Shown one piece after another: positions 46,110 through 57,800 of a DNA stretch of 64,000 nucleotides (position 1 is the stretch's first letter; the number at the start of each line of letters is the position of its first letter). A model generated the notes under the pieces. The model had not been told where the DNA came from and did not search any database. It saw only the letters and a list, made by a program, of their open reading frames with translations. The position numbers were made by a program, and so were the translations under genes. The stretch is from contig CAJNDS010002097.1 of NCBI GenBank assembly GCA_905221605.1, forward strand, positions 518,501 through 582,500. Direction: 5' to 3'. Source of the stretch: Symbiodinium natans (taxonomy: Eukaryota > Sar > Dinophyceae > Suessiales > Symbiodiniaceae).

Positions 46110-46538
46110 TCAGGAAGATACTGCATACCGGAAGCTGCGCGCCGGCTGCCTTGACATCGCTCGCGTGTGAGTTGGAATGTTCGGTAGACGCCTGCAGACA
46201 AGCGCGAAGACAACTTCATCCACAACCATGTACAACTGAAATAACGAAACTCGGACCTGAACTTGGAAGACGCCGTCCAGTTCGGCGAAGTGAAGCTCAT
46301 AGTACATTTGCTCTTCGGACCACGCAAGCGGCACGCCACGCCCGCTACACAAACGCATCGGATTCCACTGATGCGTTCTGTGGCTTAGATTCACCCAGAG
46401 ACCCTCTGAGTCTCTGCGAACAGCAACAAAGTGGTGGTCGAAGCAGATTACGAAATTGCCGTTGCAGGCCAAGGCGTGAACGGGCACAGCAGTCAAGCAG
46501 CGCCTTGCCACATATGCTCTATGCGCGAGGTCTGACAT
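46110..46538 (-). CDS. Hypothetical protein segment
   Basis: 142 codons on the minus strand with protein-like composition: VHALACNGNFVICFDHHFVAVRR, then LWVNLSHRTHQWNPMRLC and EEQMYYELHFAELDGVF, alternating hydrophobic strands that suggest a beta-sandwich. I do not recognise the family. Frames immediately upstream (46560-46820) continue plausible coding text (ELVRLHVCCRKITFF), so this may be the last exon of a multi-exon gene or a relic. It ends about 670 bp from exon 1 of the composite gene, same strand, separated by the tandem duplication. Confidence 0.35.
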   Translation of the reverse strand: MSDLAHRAYVARRCLTAVPVHALACNGNFVICFDHHFVAVRRDSEGLWVNLSHRTHQWNPMRLCSGRGVPLAWSEEQMYYELHFAELDGVFQVQVRVSLFQLYMVVDEVVFALVCRRLPNIPTHTRAMSRQPARSFRYAVSS

Positions 46539-46799
46539 CGCAGAATAAGTCTCGTGCAGCTGAGTGGCTTATGCGGTGCCAGGAACCGGTTCCCGTCGGC
46601 TTGGGCCCAAAATGGACCGTTGCTGGTGTAAGGAATCTTGAAACCAAAGCACCTGAGGCTGTCGATGAGACACGTGTCCACGAACCTGGTGCTCTGTCCT
46701 GCGAAGAAGAACGTGATCTTTCTGCAGCACACATGAAGACGGACTAGTTCGCCAACCTTCTTCACGTGCTTCATTGTGCAGCGGCGCCATTCCTTCTGC

Positions 46800-46945
46800 G
46801 CTGCACGCATATGTAGCACTGTTTTTTAGACGTATGGACCCTTGAAGCAATTCGTCGCCTGCTCGCAAATCCTTGACACGAAGATGCGCAGTCGGGCTTC
46901 CCGCGAGTGCACCTGCACCCATAGCAAAACACACGCTTGCAGCAC
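46800..46945 (-). pseudogene. Hint/intein-like N-terminal segment, probably a fragment
   Basis: The minus strand reads VCFAMGAGALAGSPTAHLRVKDLRAGDELLQG: a Cys followed about 20 residues later by V-x-DL-x-x-GD-x-L, the signature of the first part of Hint (hedgehog/intein) domains. The frame then runs into another one carrying KKVGELVRLHV and ITFF, as in later Hint strands, through either an intron or a frameshift. Upstream codons are Cys/Arg-rich. Self-splicing or cleavage cannot be claimed, because the C-terminal His-Asn and +1 residues are not evident. Confidence 0.3.
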
Positions 46946-47078
46946 GAGTTCTTTGCGCTCAAAGAACCTCGACAGCGGCGATAGCCCTTGTACCACTTTG
47001 TTCGACTGATTCGGGACCAGGACCGCATGTCCTGCGCGGCGCATAACTGCGAACGAATTTCTGGCTGCGGACGCGGAG

Positions 47079-47567
47079 TCAGAAGGCCTTGGAGGCAGGA
47101 ATGTCACTTGTTGTCAACTGGCAGCGCTTCCAGATGCAGTGAATCAAACTGTTGCCTGCGGCGGGAGTGGCAATGTCAAGCCTTTCGAAGTTACATGATG
47201 ACGTTTCAATTACCTTGCTCAAGACAAGAAACACCATCTGCTCGGTCGAGCCCAAGTGGGGACCAGCGGGGTCGTGGTTTGTTGGAAGCCAAAGCCAATG
47301 TAATCCCCTGAGATCAATGCTTAGGCGCCAGACAAACAGGCTTGCTTGTTTAGGCGTCAAGCCAAAGTAACATCGGAGATCACGAGGCACGTCCAAATCG
47401 AGCAAAGCAATGGTCCGTTTTTCGAAGTCGTGGTGAGCCTGAGACAAGTAGCAATGATCGCACCATATTCTCCAGAGATATATTTCCGGCCTGTATCTTT
47501 GCCATGTACAAGCCTTCAAGATACTTCTTGACCCTTGCGGCAGCATGAGAGACCCATGGCGTGCCAT
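47079..47567 (-). CDS. Hypothetical protein segment
   Basis: 162 codons on the minus strand. The peptide contains IYLWRIWCDHCYLSQAHHDF, LDLDVPRDLRCYFGLTP and HWLWLPTNHDPAGPHLG; it has balanced composition and no repeats, unlike frames in the mosaic. No family is recognised. Same strand as the 46110-46945 pieces, so all three may be exons or relics of one gene. The start is uncertain. Confidence 0.35.
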   Translation of the reverse strand: MARHGSLMLPQGSRSILKACTWQRYRPEIYLWRIWCDHCYLSQAHHDFEKRTIALLDLDVPRDLRCYFGLTPKQASLFVWRLSIDLRGLHWLWLPTNHDPAGPHLGSTEQMVFLVLSKVIETSSCNFERLDIATPAAGNSLIHCIWKRCQLTTSDIPASKAF

Positions 47568-47569
47568 GT

Positions 47570-48990
47570 TAGAAAAAACGCATCATATTCACACTCTAAA
47601 CGTGCGCCTTACGCGGATGTAAGCATTGAAGGCAGTGTCTTCTGAGCCCACGCAATAGTTCCTCATGTGGAGCGCTTGCTGATGGTGCTTTTTTGAGTCT
47701 TTCTGGATAAGGTCCGGACTTGACACGGAAGTCTTTCATTGTGCTCTCTTGTCCAAAGTTGCGCCTGCACGTGGAAGTGGCTGGAATATTATTACTGCAT
47801 TAAAACACTTTGCACTTAGACCCGGACTCTGCATGGATCAGCTTCTGCAGATATTCTTGTTCAAGCGTTTGCGAAACCTTCTTGGCTGCGCCTTGTTGCC
47901 ACCTGCACACTTTTGTATGAATGGAAACGAACCTCGCGCTCACTACCGAATGATCAGCTCCTATTCAGAGGAGGGACCGAGCGCGATCGTCCTTCAACGC
48001 GATGGCCAGTTCTGGCCTTGCGGCTGACCCGAAGAACTAAGTGTCTTTAACGTGTCCGAGGCAGCATCTGAACGCGAGTCAGTTGTCAACGTTGTTTTCT
48101 GCCAACGCCCGTCATCATTCAAAAACCCTGCCAGCGTGGCGTGGCGTCGCTTCTATGCTGGACACGGGGCGCAAGCGAGCAGGGCCGGCAGAGCGAGTCA
48201 GGTTTCCCGACGGTGGAGAACTCCTCGGGCTCGGCCGCGCTTGCGGCCTCGAACCTGCCACTGGCATCGAGCGAGGATGTCCACCTGTTACGTCAACAAC
48301 GCATCATCTGCCAGCCAGGTTGCCGATTGTGTTCCCCACGATGTGCGCCGAGCCCAGCACCTAATCGTTTCAGAAGCAACGTGTTGTGTTCGTGCTGGTA
48401 CGCTGTTCCTATGCAGACCAGCGTCTCCTTGCAACTCGGGCCAGTGATGGGCTCAGGGTCAACCTTAACGAAGGCTTCGCATGATTGGCTGGCTTCTCGC
48501 ACAGCCATTGCGAATATAGGTTGAGTTTTTAAGTTGCTACCGCAATTTTCACAGGTAACTCCGCATCCTCATCGGCGAACCACGGGTACCGCGAGAAGCG
48601 ATTCATGGTTTTGCCTCGGTCCAGATATTCGTTCTGATCGCGTCACGCAAGAACAAGTCACCTAATACCTGCTCGCTCTGTGCGCCCCACAGCGACTTTG
48701 GATACGAAGTAGTGAGGCGATTGAAAGCTCAAAGTATACTCGTCTAGCTCAAGCCGAAACTTAAGCGTTGGCTATATCTGCGTTCGCTTCATGATGCTGC
48801 GAGCATGCAACGACAACTTCTCTCGCACGGTTTCTCTTGGCTTCTTAAGTCTATTACAAGCGCTGTGGCATGGCAGCGTTTGCGGCTTCTTCCATGCATT
48901 TCTGCCTCGCGCGGCAATCAGGCTTGCAGACTTTGTTCGGTCAGCGCATGCCTATTTGCCTGCAGCTGCGTGAAAGGGTAATCGACCACT
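47570..48990. other. Single-copy-looking DNA, coding status unclear
   Basis: Balanced composition, no telomere motif, no repeats seen. Short frames occur on both strands. The plus strand at 47930-48025 reads GNEPRAHYRMISSYSEEGPS and the minus strand at 48300-48500 reads PITGPSCKETLVCIGTAYQH. Both look somewhat protein-like, but none can be assigned or joined. Confidence 0.3.
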
Positions 48991-49195
48991 TGCCTCCCGG
49001 ACCTTAATGCTAAACCCCAAATACTAGCCGTTCATTGACACGCACTCTAAAGCTCCCTGGTTGCCACTCCCCAGCGCCGCTCAGCTTAGGCGGAGGGCGA
49101 GGAGCCGTTTTCGCTTTTCCATTTTCGGGCTTAGCGCTACGGCGCTAGATGTTTTAGCATTTTTGTACGTTCTAAGTTGAGAATGGACTCGGTGA
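48990..49195 (+). repeat. Isolated diverged monomer of the 29.8-34.7 kb satellite
   Basis: Parts occur in the satellite order and orientation: TTAATGCTAAACC, CATTGACACGCAC, CTGGTTGCCACTCCCCAGC, GGCGGAGGGCGAGGAGCCG, CATTTTCGGGCTTAGCGCTACGGC, the CTAGATG extension, then GAATGGACTCGGTGACCTT. It resembles the longer divergent monomers near 29.8 kb and 33.6 kb. Confidence 0.65.
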
Positions 49196-49565
49196 CCTTG
49201 TTGCGGCGGGCAACACTGCTTGACCCAAGCCACTTGACGTGACTGGACTATAAGTCAGGCCTGCCACCGTTTACTGCACGTTCTTTGGAGGCTACGATGC
49301 CTTTTTCCGCGTGCGCAGCCACTCTAGCCGAGCACAAACAGCCCGAGGATCGAGTCTGGATGTTTTTTCACATCGCACAGAGCTGCTTGAGTCTGGATTT
49401 TTTTTACATCGCGCGCCATGCGACAGCAGAGGCTACATGTGAAGTGTGATCGTGCAGCATACTTACTCTATGTGTGACATCGGTATGTTTAGCTTATATG
49501 AGACTTGGAAAGAGTGACGGTGGTGGAGCTAGATCTGCTGCGTCGCGATCCGAAACCCTGAAACC
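49196..49565. other. Unassigned spacer
   Basis: A short near-repeat 'GAG(T)CTGGATTTTTTTACATCGC' occurs twice (about 49353 and 49390). Nothing else is assignable. Confidence 0.4.
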
Positions 49566-49569
49566 CCAA

Positions 49570-52110
49570 CAATTTCAAGCCTGAAACTGACGTCGTTTCA
49601 CGACGCTCAGACGGTGTACGTGCAGCGAGTAACGTCAACTATGGTCCCGTCTTTCGCACACTGTTTAAGGTTTAGGGCTTAGGCTTAGGGCTTAGGGCTT
49701 AAGGTGTATCGCTCAAGTAAGATTACCCGAAAAACGGGACCACACTCTTGAGTGTCCTACATTCGTAAGCTGTAACTGCACATCTGGCTGGTGCTTTAGG
49801 CTATAGAGTACAAGGACACGGACGCCCAAACGAAGGGTTCAGAACACATGCAAAAAATGCGACGCTCCTTTTTTTTATTTTATGTTGAGGGTTTTGGGTC
49901 TGAGCACCCTAAGAGGCTGTGTCCCAGAGGTGAAACGCCCGAGCCCATCGAAGCCTAGACAGCAGCTGTCCAGGGAAGCACCGGGGCAGTTTCCGGTGTG
50001 AGTTTCGGGTTTAGGGAGTAGAGTTTTGCGTCCAAGTGAGGTTCTCAGAGGAACTCCTAAAACCTTGACTTCAGAGGTGTTACTAACTAAGGCTTTGAGC
50101 ATGGGCGTAAACATACCATGAATCCCTAAACCCTTAGTAGGCCCTATCAAGCATTATGCTGACGTCCTTCCATAGCGCTCAGTCGGTGTATGTGCTGCAA
50201 GTTACGTCAAATATGGTCCCAGGGTTTAAGGTTTAAGGCTTGGGCTTAGGGCTTTGGGCTTTGGGCTTAGGGCTTAGGGCTTAAAGCTTAGGGCTTAGGG
50301 CTTGGGGCTTAGGGCTTAGGGCTTAGGGCTTAGGGCGGGCTTCGGGCTTAGGGCTTGGGGCTCAGGGCTTAGGGTGCTTCAGGGTATAGAGTACAAGGAC
50401 ACGGACGCCCAAGTGAAGGGTTCAGAACACCTGCAAGAATTTGATGCAGTTTTTTTGAATGTTGAGGGTTTCGGGTCTGAGCACCGCAAACCCTGAACCC
50501 TAACAGGCTGTGTCCCAGGGTGAAACGCAGAGCCCATCGGGGCCTAGACAGCACTGGCGCAGGGAAGCACCAGGACAGTCTCCGCTGTGGGTTTGGTCCA
50601 AAGTGAGTTCTTCACAGGAAGCCCCTAAAACCCTGATCTCAGAGGTGTTACTAACCAGGGCTTTGAGCACGCGTCGTAAACGTACCATGAAACCCTTAGG
50701 CCCTATCAAGCATTATGCTGACGTCCTTCCATAGCACTCAGTCTGTGTATGTGCAGCAAGTTACGTCAAATATGGCCCCGTCTTGGGCATAGGGTTTAAG
50801 GTTTAAGGCTTGGGCTTAGGGCTTGGGGCTTGGGGATTAAGGCTTAGGGCTTAGGGCTTTGGGCTTTGAGCTTAGGGCTTAAGGTTTGGAGCTTTGGGCT
50901 TAGGGCTTAGGGCTTGGGGCTAGGGCTTAGGGCTCAGGGCTTATAAGGCTTAGGGCTTAGGGTGCACCACCCCTAACGAGTAAGATTGCCCCAAAGGTAT
51001 AGAGTACAAGGACACGGACGCCCAAATGAAGGGTTCAGAGCACCTGCGAGAATCTGACGCAGTTTCTTTTTGAATGTTGGGTCTAAGCACCGTAAACCCT
51101 GAACCCTAACAGGCTGTGTCCCAGAGGTGAAACGCAGAGCCCATCGGGGCCTAGACAGGGAAGCACCGGGACAGTCTCCGGTGTGGGTTTGGCTCCAAAG
51201 TGATTTCTTCACAGGAAGCCCCTAAAACCCTGATCTCAAAGGTGTTACTAACCAGGGCTTTGAGCATGCGCCGTAAACATACCATGCATCCCGAAACCCT
51301 TAGGCCCTATCAAGCATTATGCTGACGTCCTTCCATAGTACTTAGTCGGTGTATGTGCAGCAAGTTACGTTAAGCATGGTCGCGTCTTGGGCATAGGGTT
51401 TAAGGTTCAAGGCTTAAGGCTTAAAGCTTCAGGCTTCGGGCTTGAGCTTAGGGCTTAGGGCTTAGGGCTTACGGCTTGGGGCTTAGGGCTGAGGGCTTAT
51501 GGCTTAAAGCTTAGGGCTTAAAGCTAGGGCTTCGGGCTTAGGGCTTCGGGCTTCGGGCTTCGAGCTTCTAGGCCGTAGAGCTTAAGGCTTAAGGCTTAGG
51601 GCTTAGGGCTCAGGGCTTAGGGCTTAGTCTTAGGGCTTAGGGCGCACCGCTCTGGCGAGTGTGATTGCTCGAAAAAACGGGGCCACACTCTTGAGTGTCC
51701 TACATTCGTAGGCTGTAACTGCATGTCTGGCTGATGGTGTTTTAGGCTATAGAGTACAAGGACACGGACGCCCAAACGAAGGGTTCAGAACACCTGCAAG
51801 AATTTGACGCTGCAAGAATTTGACGCAGTTTTTGTTTTTTGATGTTGAGGGTTTCGAGTCTAAGCACCGTAAACCCTGAACCCCAACAGGCTGTGTCCCA
51901 GAAGTGAAACGCAGAGCGCATCGGGGCCTAGACAGCAGAGGTGTTACTAGGGCTTTGAGCATGGGCTATAAACATACCATGAATCCTGAAGCTCTATAGG
52001 CCTTAACAATTTCAAGCCTTGAGCTGACGTCATTCCATATGTGCTCAGTCGGGAATGTGCACAAGGTACGTCTACTATGGTCCCGTCTTGGGTACAGGGT
52101 TTAAGGTTTA
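49570..52110. repeat. Tandem repeat of about 560-700 bp units, 4-5 copies
   Basis: Each unit has the same order: TGACGTC.TT(C)CATAG..CTCAGTCGGTGTATGTGCA, ACGTCAA.TATGGTCCCGTCTT, a variable GGGCTTA run, an optional CCACACTCTTGAGTGTCCTACATTCG block, TATAGAGTACAAGGACACGG, GAATTTGACGCAG, AGGCTGTGTCCCAGAGGTGAAACGC, GCACCGGGACAGTCTCCG, AACCCTGATCTCAGAGGTG and GGCCCTATCAAGCATTATGC. Units begin near 49580, 50150, 50705, 51310 and 52020 (partial). Length differences come mainly from the GGGCTTA run, a CTTAGGG telomere variant. CCACACTCTTGAGTG contains the palindrome CACTCTTGAGTG. No coding is evident. Confidence 0.9.
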
Positions 52111-52114
52111 GGCC

Positions 52115-54830
52115 TCGGGCTTAGGGATAACAGGTATGACCTTTACACACCATGTGCTTCAACCCTTAAAGCCTAAACCCTTAACCTAAACTCACAAAGG
52201 GCCACCAGAATCCACAGGCTCCATGCGCCGACGAAGGAGGGCGTAGGGTTTTTGGGTTTAAGGTTCAGGGCTTCGGGTCTACTGCGGCGCCGGAAACGGC
52301 GAGGGCCCGCGATATAGCGACGACAGTGCTTCGAAGGATAAGACCACCCACCGCATTGCTCAGTATGAGCGCACTCATCACGCCTCGGTTGAGGGTTGAG
52401 GTTGTGTTCAAGGCTAAAGGATACAGGCTCAGATTTAAGGGTTAAGGCGGGGTTTATGATTCGGGGTTTTAAGACTTGCGGGCTAAGAGCTAAACCCCTC
52501 CACCGACGCTCTTCCCCAACGCCCAACGCCACCACCTCTTCAGCCGTCTAGAAACCGTGAGCTCGGAATCCCTTGTAAAACCCTCAACCACTCGTCCGAG
52601 CCTGCTGTCTGCGGTGCGTCCACCACCCTGCCTGTAGGGTTGAGAGTTCCCTTTCAGCCCGGCCGTTTAGGTTTGGGGTTGGAGTTAGTTAAGAACTCCC
52701 TTTCAGCCCGGCCGCTGGCAACATCACGAAATCACGAAGGCAAAGAACGCTTTCGTGAGCAACCTGACAGGCAATGGCTCACTTTGCCACACGAAGAACG
52801 ACATCGCTGCAACGTCGCATGATAAACAAAGCCTCCCCAAACGAACATAACTACAACCAAATGAAACCCGAAGCGCACATAAGTCGAAACACGGGTTGTC
52901 GGAAGCGATGCTGTATTGGATGCCATAGCGAACCTTGAGATCGGCAAGGAGTCTGTTCGGGGTTTCGGATTGAGGAAGATACGCTGAAACAAAAAACGGG
53001 TCTCTGATATAAATTCTCTAAACGAACCTAGAAAAAAAAACTCCCGAAGACTTAACTTGCCACTGAGTCTCCTGAACTCTTTTGAAGCCTCTTTCGAAAG
53101 CCGCGAGCGGCACGGCTTGCAGGCCCAGTCGCCGCGACGAGCACGACGCCTCCTCCTTTTCACGTTACGCGCTTAAAAAAAACTTGGCCTTAACGTGCAT
53201 GCCACATGACAAGACAGTACAGGAGAAGGTGAGCCGGTTTCCAGTATATCTAGGGCTTGGACGGCCCGCGCCACCCAGCCAAGTCTGCGTACTCCACCAG
53301 ATGCACGGCAGTGAGGTGTGAATAGCACTCGGTGCTGCAGAAGACGCATGCCTCAACTCACGTCGGCTTGCGATGGACAGAAGTACCCCGCAACCCCGAT
53401 GATGCTCTTGGAAGAGAACCGATACATGCTTGTCCCAAGTTTCAGCCGTTTCTCTGCACGGTTCTACAACGAAGTCTTCATGACGTAGAAGCCGTCTTTG
53501 CTTAGGATTCCATGGCGAGGCTTTTTTACCAAGCCTGTTTGGTTGCGAACTTCACCAACGTATCCTCAACACATGGAATAAAACCCTGAAGCATGCTGCC
53601 GGCTGGCTCCGCTCTCCTTGGCAGGCTTGACGTCCGACTGCCGCCTTCGTTGGATATTTCTCAATGGCACGCACCCAGATAAAATCACACGCGAGACTTT
53701 GACGATGCGCGCATTATTGATCCCAATACTATTAGACCGCTTCCTGCTTGACCCCAACATCCGAGGCTTGTATATAAAGCCGAGCCAGCGGAAAGCCTTT
53801 GCTGGAAGGACTCGTCTAGCATGTGACCGAGCTGCGTCGCTGATGTTGGCAAGCCGCACCAGCAGCAAAACGGCGCCGCTGCAAGCGTTGTCTCAGTTCG
53901 GAAAACTTTTGTGTGAATTACGTTTGAAGCTTGGGACGTGGGACATGCGGACCAAGGGCCTTCGGGACAAACTCCCAAATACATAAAGTGCTTGTCCCTG
54001 CGTCAACGTTCTATTCTGCTCCTTGTAGTTGGGAGATCAGGGGGCTCAGAGCACGCGTGGAACGCACAAGATCTCTACCATGCCCCTGCATGACAGACTT
54101 ACCACTTCCCAGACAAACTGCGCCACCGCAGCTGGCGCAGCCACTTTCGTGCCGCTTCAACCAGAGGAGGGCAGCCATGAGCTCTAAACTGGTATAAGCG
54201 GTTGCGGAAGTCAGGGTGGCCGTGCCGCTTCAAGAAGAGCAAGGCAGCCGCGAGCCCAAAACTGCTACAAGTAGAGGATGTCCTTCGAGGACTTAGCTTT
54301 TCAGGGTTTTGGGAACAGCGAAAGCTGACGCTGCGTGCGTGAAGTTGCAATCTATTTGCGACACGGCCAGCAACTGCCACTCTGAAGATTCAAGCTCACA
54401 GAAGGCCCCAGCCTTCTTAAGCTAAAGAGAACCACAAAGAACCAAACAGAGGTAGTTACACAGCCCTGACACTACTTTTTTGCACTTGAAACATGTCTCT
54501 GAGCCGCTTCGAGTGATGGACTGCCGAAAGAGGGTACACACATAGGCAGTGTCCCACAAAATGTTCCTTACAGAGGGGAGCATCATGATACATCGGGCCT
54601 ACTATCAACACGGGTTTAGGAAGGGCGCGCTTAGGGGCTTACGAGCTTAGGGGTTTCCGAAGGTGGTGCAGCTTAAGGCCCACAAGGCTTCTTAACGGTC
54701 TGCAGCCAACCGCGCGTCAAGTGTGAGAGTCAAGGGCCTTATAACTCGGAGCCCCGCGCAGCGGCCGATTTTTTGAGAGCACTTCAAGCAGGTTTACCCC
54801 GTGACTACACCTGACGCGGGACCCACAGCA
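52115..54830. other. Unassigned region, few telomere motifs
   Basis: Contains a two-copy AACTCCCTTTCAGCCCGGCCG (about 52645 and 52690) and a two-copy GTGCCGCTTCAA..AGG(C)AGCC..GAGC block (about 54155 and 54215). The longest frames (52732-53163 minus, 53618-53986 plus) have no recognisable domain, and their composition does not clearly favour coding. I do not call a gene. Confidence 0.4.
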
Positions 54831-54834
54831 AAGT

Positions 54835-55200
54835 GCTAGGCCTAGTCACTTCTGGACCTGCTGGAATAGGTCGAAGCAGCAGTTCCTCACATCCCTTCTG
54901 GGCCTTCTAGCGAAGGTTCCGGCAGCCGTTTGCGGGGCCTAATCACTTCTGGGCCTTCTGGAGAAGTGTTAGGCAGCAGTTTGAGAGGCCTACTCACTGC
55001 TGGGCCTTCCGGAGAAGTTTTAGGCAGCAGTTTGAGAGGCCTAATCACTCTGAGCCCTCCAGGGAAGGTTGAGGCAGCAGTTTGAGAAGCCTAATCACTT
55101 CTGGGCCTTCAGGCAACTGTTGGGACAGCAGTTTGAGAGGCCTAATTATTTCTGGGCCTTCTGAAGATGTTTGAGGCATCAATTTGAGAGGTCTACCCAC
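54835..55200. repeat. 58-60 bp tandem minisatellite
   Basis: About six copies of GGCCTAATCACTTCTGGGCC-TTCTGGAGAAGTGTTAGG-CAGCAGTTTGAGA, diverging at the ends. Confidence 0.9.
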
Positions 55201-55424
55201 TGCTTCTGCTTGCCACAGCGCAGGTGGCGGGCGCCCAACTGGCCGGGCAGTGAGACTGCGGGCAAGGTGTCCAAGATGCCTGTCAATAGATGCGGCGTCC
55301 ATTGTTTGGCATCCAGACACTTACAGATACTATGATCACTCAACTGCCCCGCGCAGCGGCCGATTTTTGCGACTGCAAACCTGTCACAGAATGGGCAGTT
55401 TGCGCAAGACGATACACATCTCTG

Positions 55425-55640
55425 CTGCTCTCAGGTCCTGTGAGAGCCGATAGGCTCGTGATATCTCTCCGCCTTGCTCTCAGGTCCCGTAGGTCAATAA
55501 GCTTCAGGCTCGAGATCTCTCTCTCTCTGCTGCTCCCGGGTCCGGAGAGCCCAAAGGCTTCAGGTTTGCGATTTAACTGCGTGCTGCTCCCAGGTCCCGT
55601 AGGCCCATAGGCTTCAGGTTCACGCTTTTACTTCATGCCG
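55425..55640. repeat. About 62 bp tandem minisatellite
   Basis: About four copies of GCTGCTCTCAGGTCCCGTAG-GCCCATAGGCTTCAGG-TTCGCGAT. It is a separate family from the 54.8 kb repeat. Confidence 0.85.
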
Positions 55641-55649
55641 GGTCCTGAA

Positions 55650-57000
55650 GCCCTCGCTCAGGTACTTAAGAACTTAGTTGTTTAGTAAGGACACGCTTAG
55701 GGGTTCAAGACCTTTGGGTTTTAGGAAGGGCACGCTCAGGGCCTAAGAGCTTCAGGGCTTAGCTTAAACCTAAGTCCTAAGGCGTAATTCTAAACCCTTA
55801 ACTTAGGGCTTAGGGTTTAGGGCTTAGGGTTTAGAGTTTAGGGCCCATGTTTTTGGAGCACTTAAGTTGCTAAACTTGCTCAGGGCCTCAACCTCAGCCG
55901 ATGAGGGGACTGTCAGGGGTTTAGGATTTTGGGCCAAAACTCTAGGATCGTAAGGGTTTAACCCTTTGCTTCTGAAAGGGTTCTGAAGTACGGGTTTTAT
56001 AGGGTATACTAGGAACCAGAGTAGGCCCTTATTCCTTTTTTATGGCTCAGGTTCCCTTAAAACCCCCTTTATACCAAAAAGGGCATTCTTTTCTTTTCCT
56101 AGGTTACTCCTGTTTCTAGTATAGAAGGGGTATGTGAGGGTCCCCCAATTAAGGGACCATGCAACTACTCTCAGACAAGATCAGCGCAGCTTGAGCCGTG
56201 CAGGAGAAGGTTCCTGGATCCATGGCCTGTATTCGTTAGGGTTTAAAGTTTAGGGTTTAGGGTTTAGGGTTTGCGGTTTAGGGTTTAGGGTTCAGTGTTT
56301 AGGGTTTAGGGTTTAGGGGGTTCTGTAACTGGTTTGCCATGATGATCTGCTCTTTCATTCGCAAGAATTGAAGGCCCTAAACCCTAAACCCTAGACCCTA
56401 AACCCTAAGTGCTAAAGTTTTCGGCTCTATCCGAACGACCCCTGGTGACCGAGAGATGTCATGAGAGCCGGGCAACCAGGCTTCATCTACCCTAAACCCT
56501 AAACACTAAACCCTAAATCTAGCAAGCCGCCCGAAAGGTATTCGGAGCGGAAACTTCACTTGAGGATGCCCAGTAGTACCCTTATCCCTTCATCAGGAGG
56601 TTTAGGGGTTTAGAGTTTAAGGTTTACCCTAAACACTAAACCCTAAACCCTAAACCCTAAACCCCTGGCGTGGAGGCAGATTCAGATTGGTCTACGGGTT
56701 CATAGTAGGAACTGAAAGAAGCAGGGACCTTACATCCCTCCAAAACAGCCCTTCAAGGGTTTAGGGTTTAGGGTTTAGGGTTCAAGGGTTTAGGGTTTAA
56801 GGGTTTAGGGTTTAGGGTTTAAGGACCTGATTCGGGTCTAGGGCGTGCTTAGGGGCTTACGAACTTAGAGGCGTAGGGCACGCTTACGAGCTTAAGAGGT
56901 CAGGGGTGTAGCAAGGGTACGTTAAGGGGTTTCAGAGCTAAGTATTTCTTCGATGCGGCATGATGCTCCGGGCAGCAAAGGCCCGTACTTTTGCTTAAAC
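55650..57000. other. Telomere-motif mosaic
   Basis: Short TTTAGGG/CCCTAAA patches (55800, 56245-56320, 56375-56405, 56490, 56635-56665, 56755-56820) in both orientations. Between 55990 and 56135 an imperfect hairpin has TATACTAGGAACC facing TTTCTAGTATA and AGGTTCCC, like the small elements at 6-29 kb. GGCACGCTTAGGG-type phrases recur (54625, 55690, 55725, 56845, 56878). Confidence 0.5.
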
Positions 57001-57800
57001 TTTTTTACGCTGCCGCGAGAAGAGAACTCCGCACTTTTGCTTACGATTCTTTTGCTGCCGTGGAAAGCAAAAGCTCAGCACCCCTACTTTTGCTGAGGAC
57101 TTTTCTCGACTCGGCGGCAAACAAGGGCCAGGGAAAAAACGTGGAAGCGGCAACACTCCTGGTTTGTGCTGGCAACACAAAAACGACAATTTCCAAATCC
57201 GCGAGAGTTTCGTCCTGCCCGAAGGCAAGATAAAATAGATCAGGATCATATTTCTGCACCATTTTTTGGCAATGTATTCTGGAAAGACACTGCGTCGAAC
57301 GCGTCTGCACAAAAAAGCGCCAAAAGCTCCAAAAAGCGCCAAAAGCGCCAAAAGCGCCAAAAGCACCAAAAGCGCCAAAAAACTCCAAAAAGCGCCAAGA
57401 GCATCAAAAAGCGCTAACATTGCTAAAAATCTTAAAACTGTTAGTTTTAATTTGCAGGAAATGAATAATTGTAATAATTTAAACATGCTAGTAAATTTCA
57501 AGTTCTCAGAGGCCTCTGAAGGCAAAAAAGATATTTTCAAAATCGCTGGAAGTATTAAAATTATTAAAGTCATTAAAGTTATTGATTTTACTTTGCATGA
57601 TATGAATAATTTTAATAAGCGTAATTTATTAATTTCAATAGTTTATATAATTTGAATAATCTGAATTACTTAATTTCCCGGGAGCATCTCACGGCAGAGA
57701 TTAGTGATTTTAAAAATCGCTCGGGGACAGGGAGGGTCCCCGCAAATAAAAATTGTTAAAATTATGAAAATTATTCAAAATATCAAAATGATTAAAATTA
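57001..57800. other. Lead-in to palindromic satellite; 9-bp AAAAGCGCC repeat
   Basis: GTACTTTTGCTTAAACTTTT and GCACTTTTGCTTACGATTCT (56976-57050) form a short direct repeat. 57315-57410 is a tandem of AAAAGCGCC/AAAAGCACC 9-mers that reads KSAKSAKS in one frame. A reversed unit of the next array (CCCGGGAGCATCTCACGGCAGAGATT) occurs at about 57677. The Lys/Ala open frames are repeat products. Confidence 0.5.
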
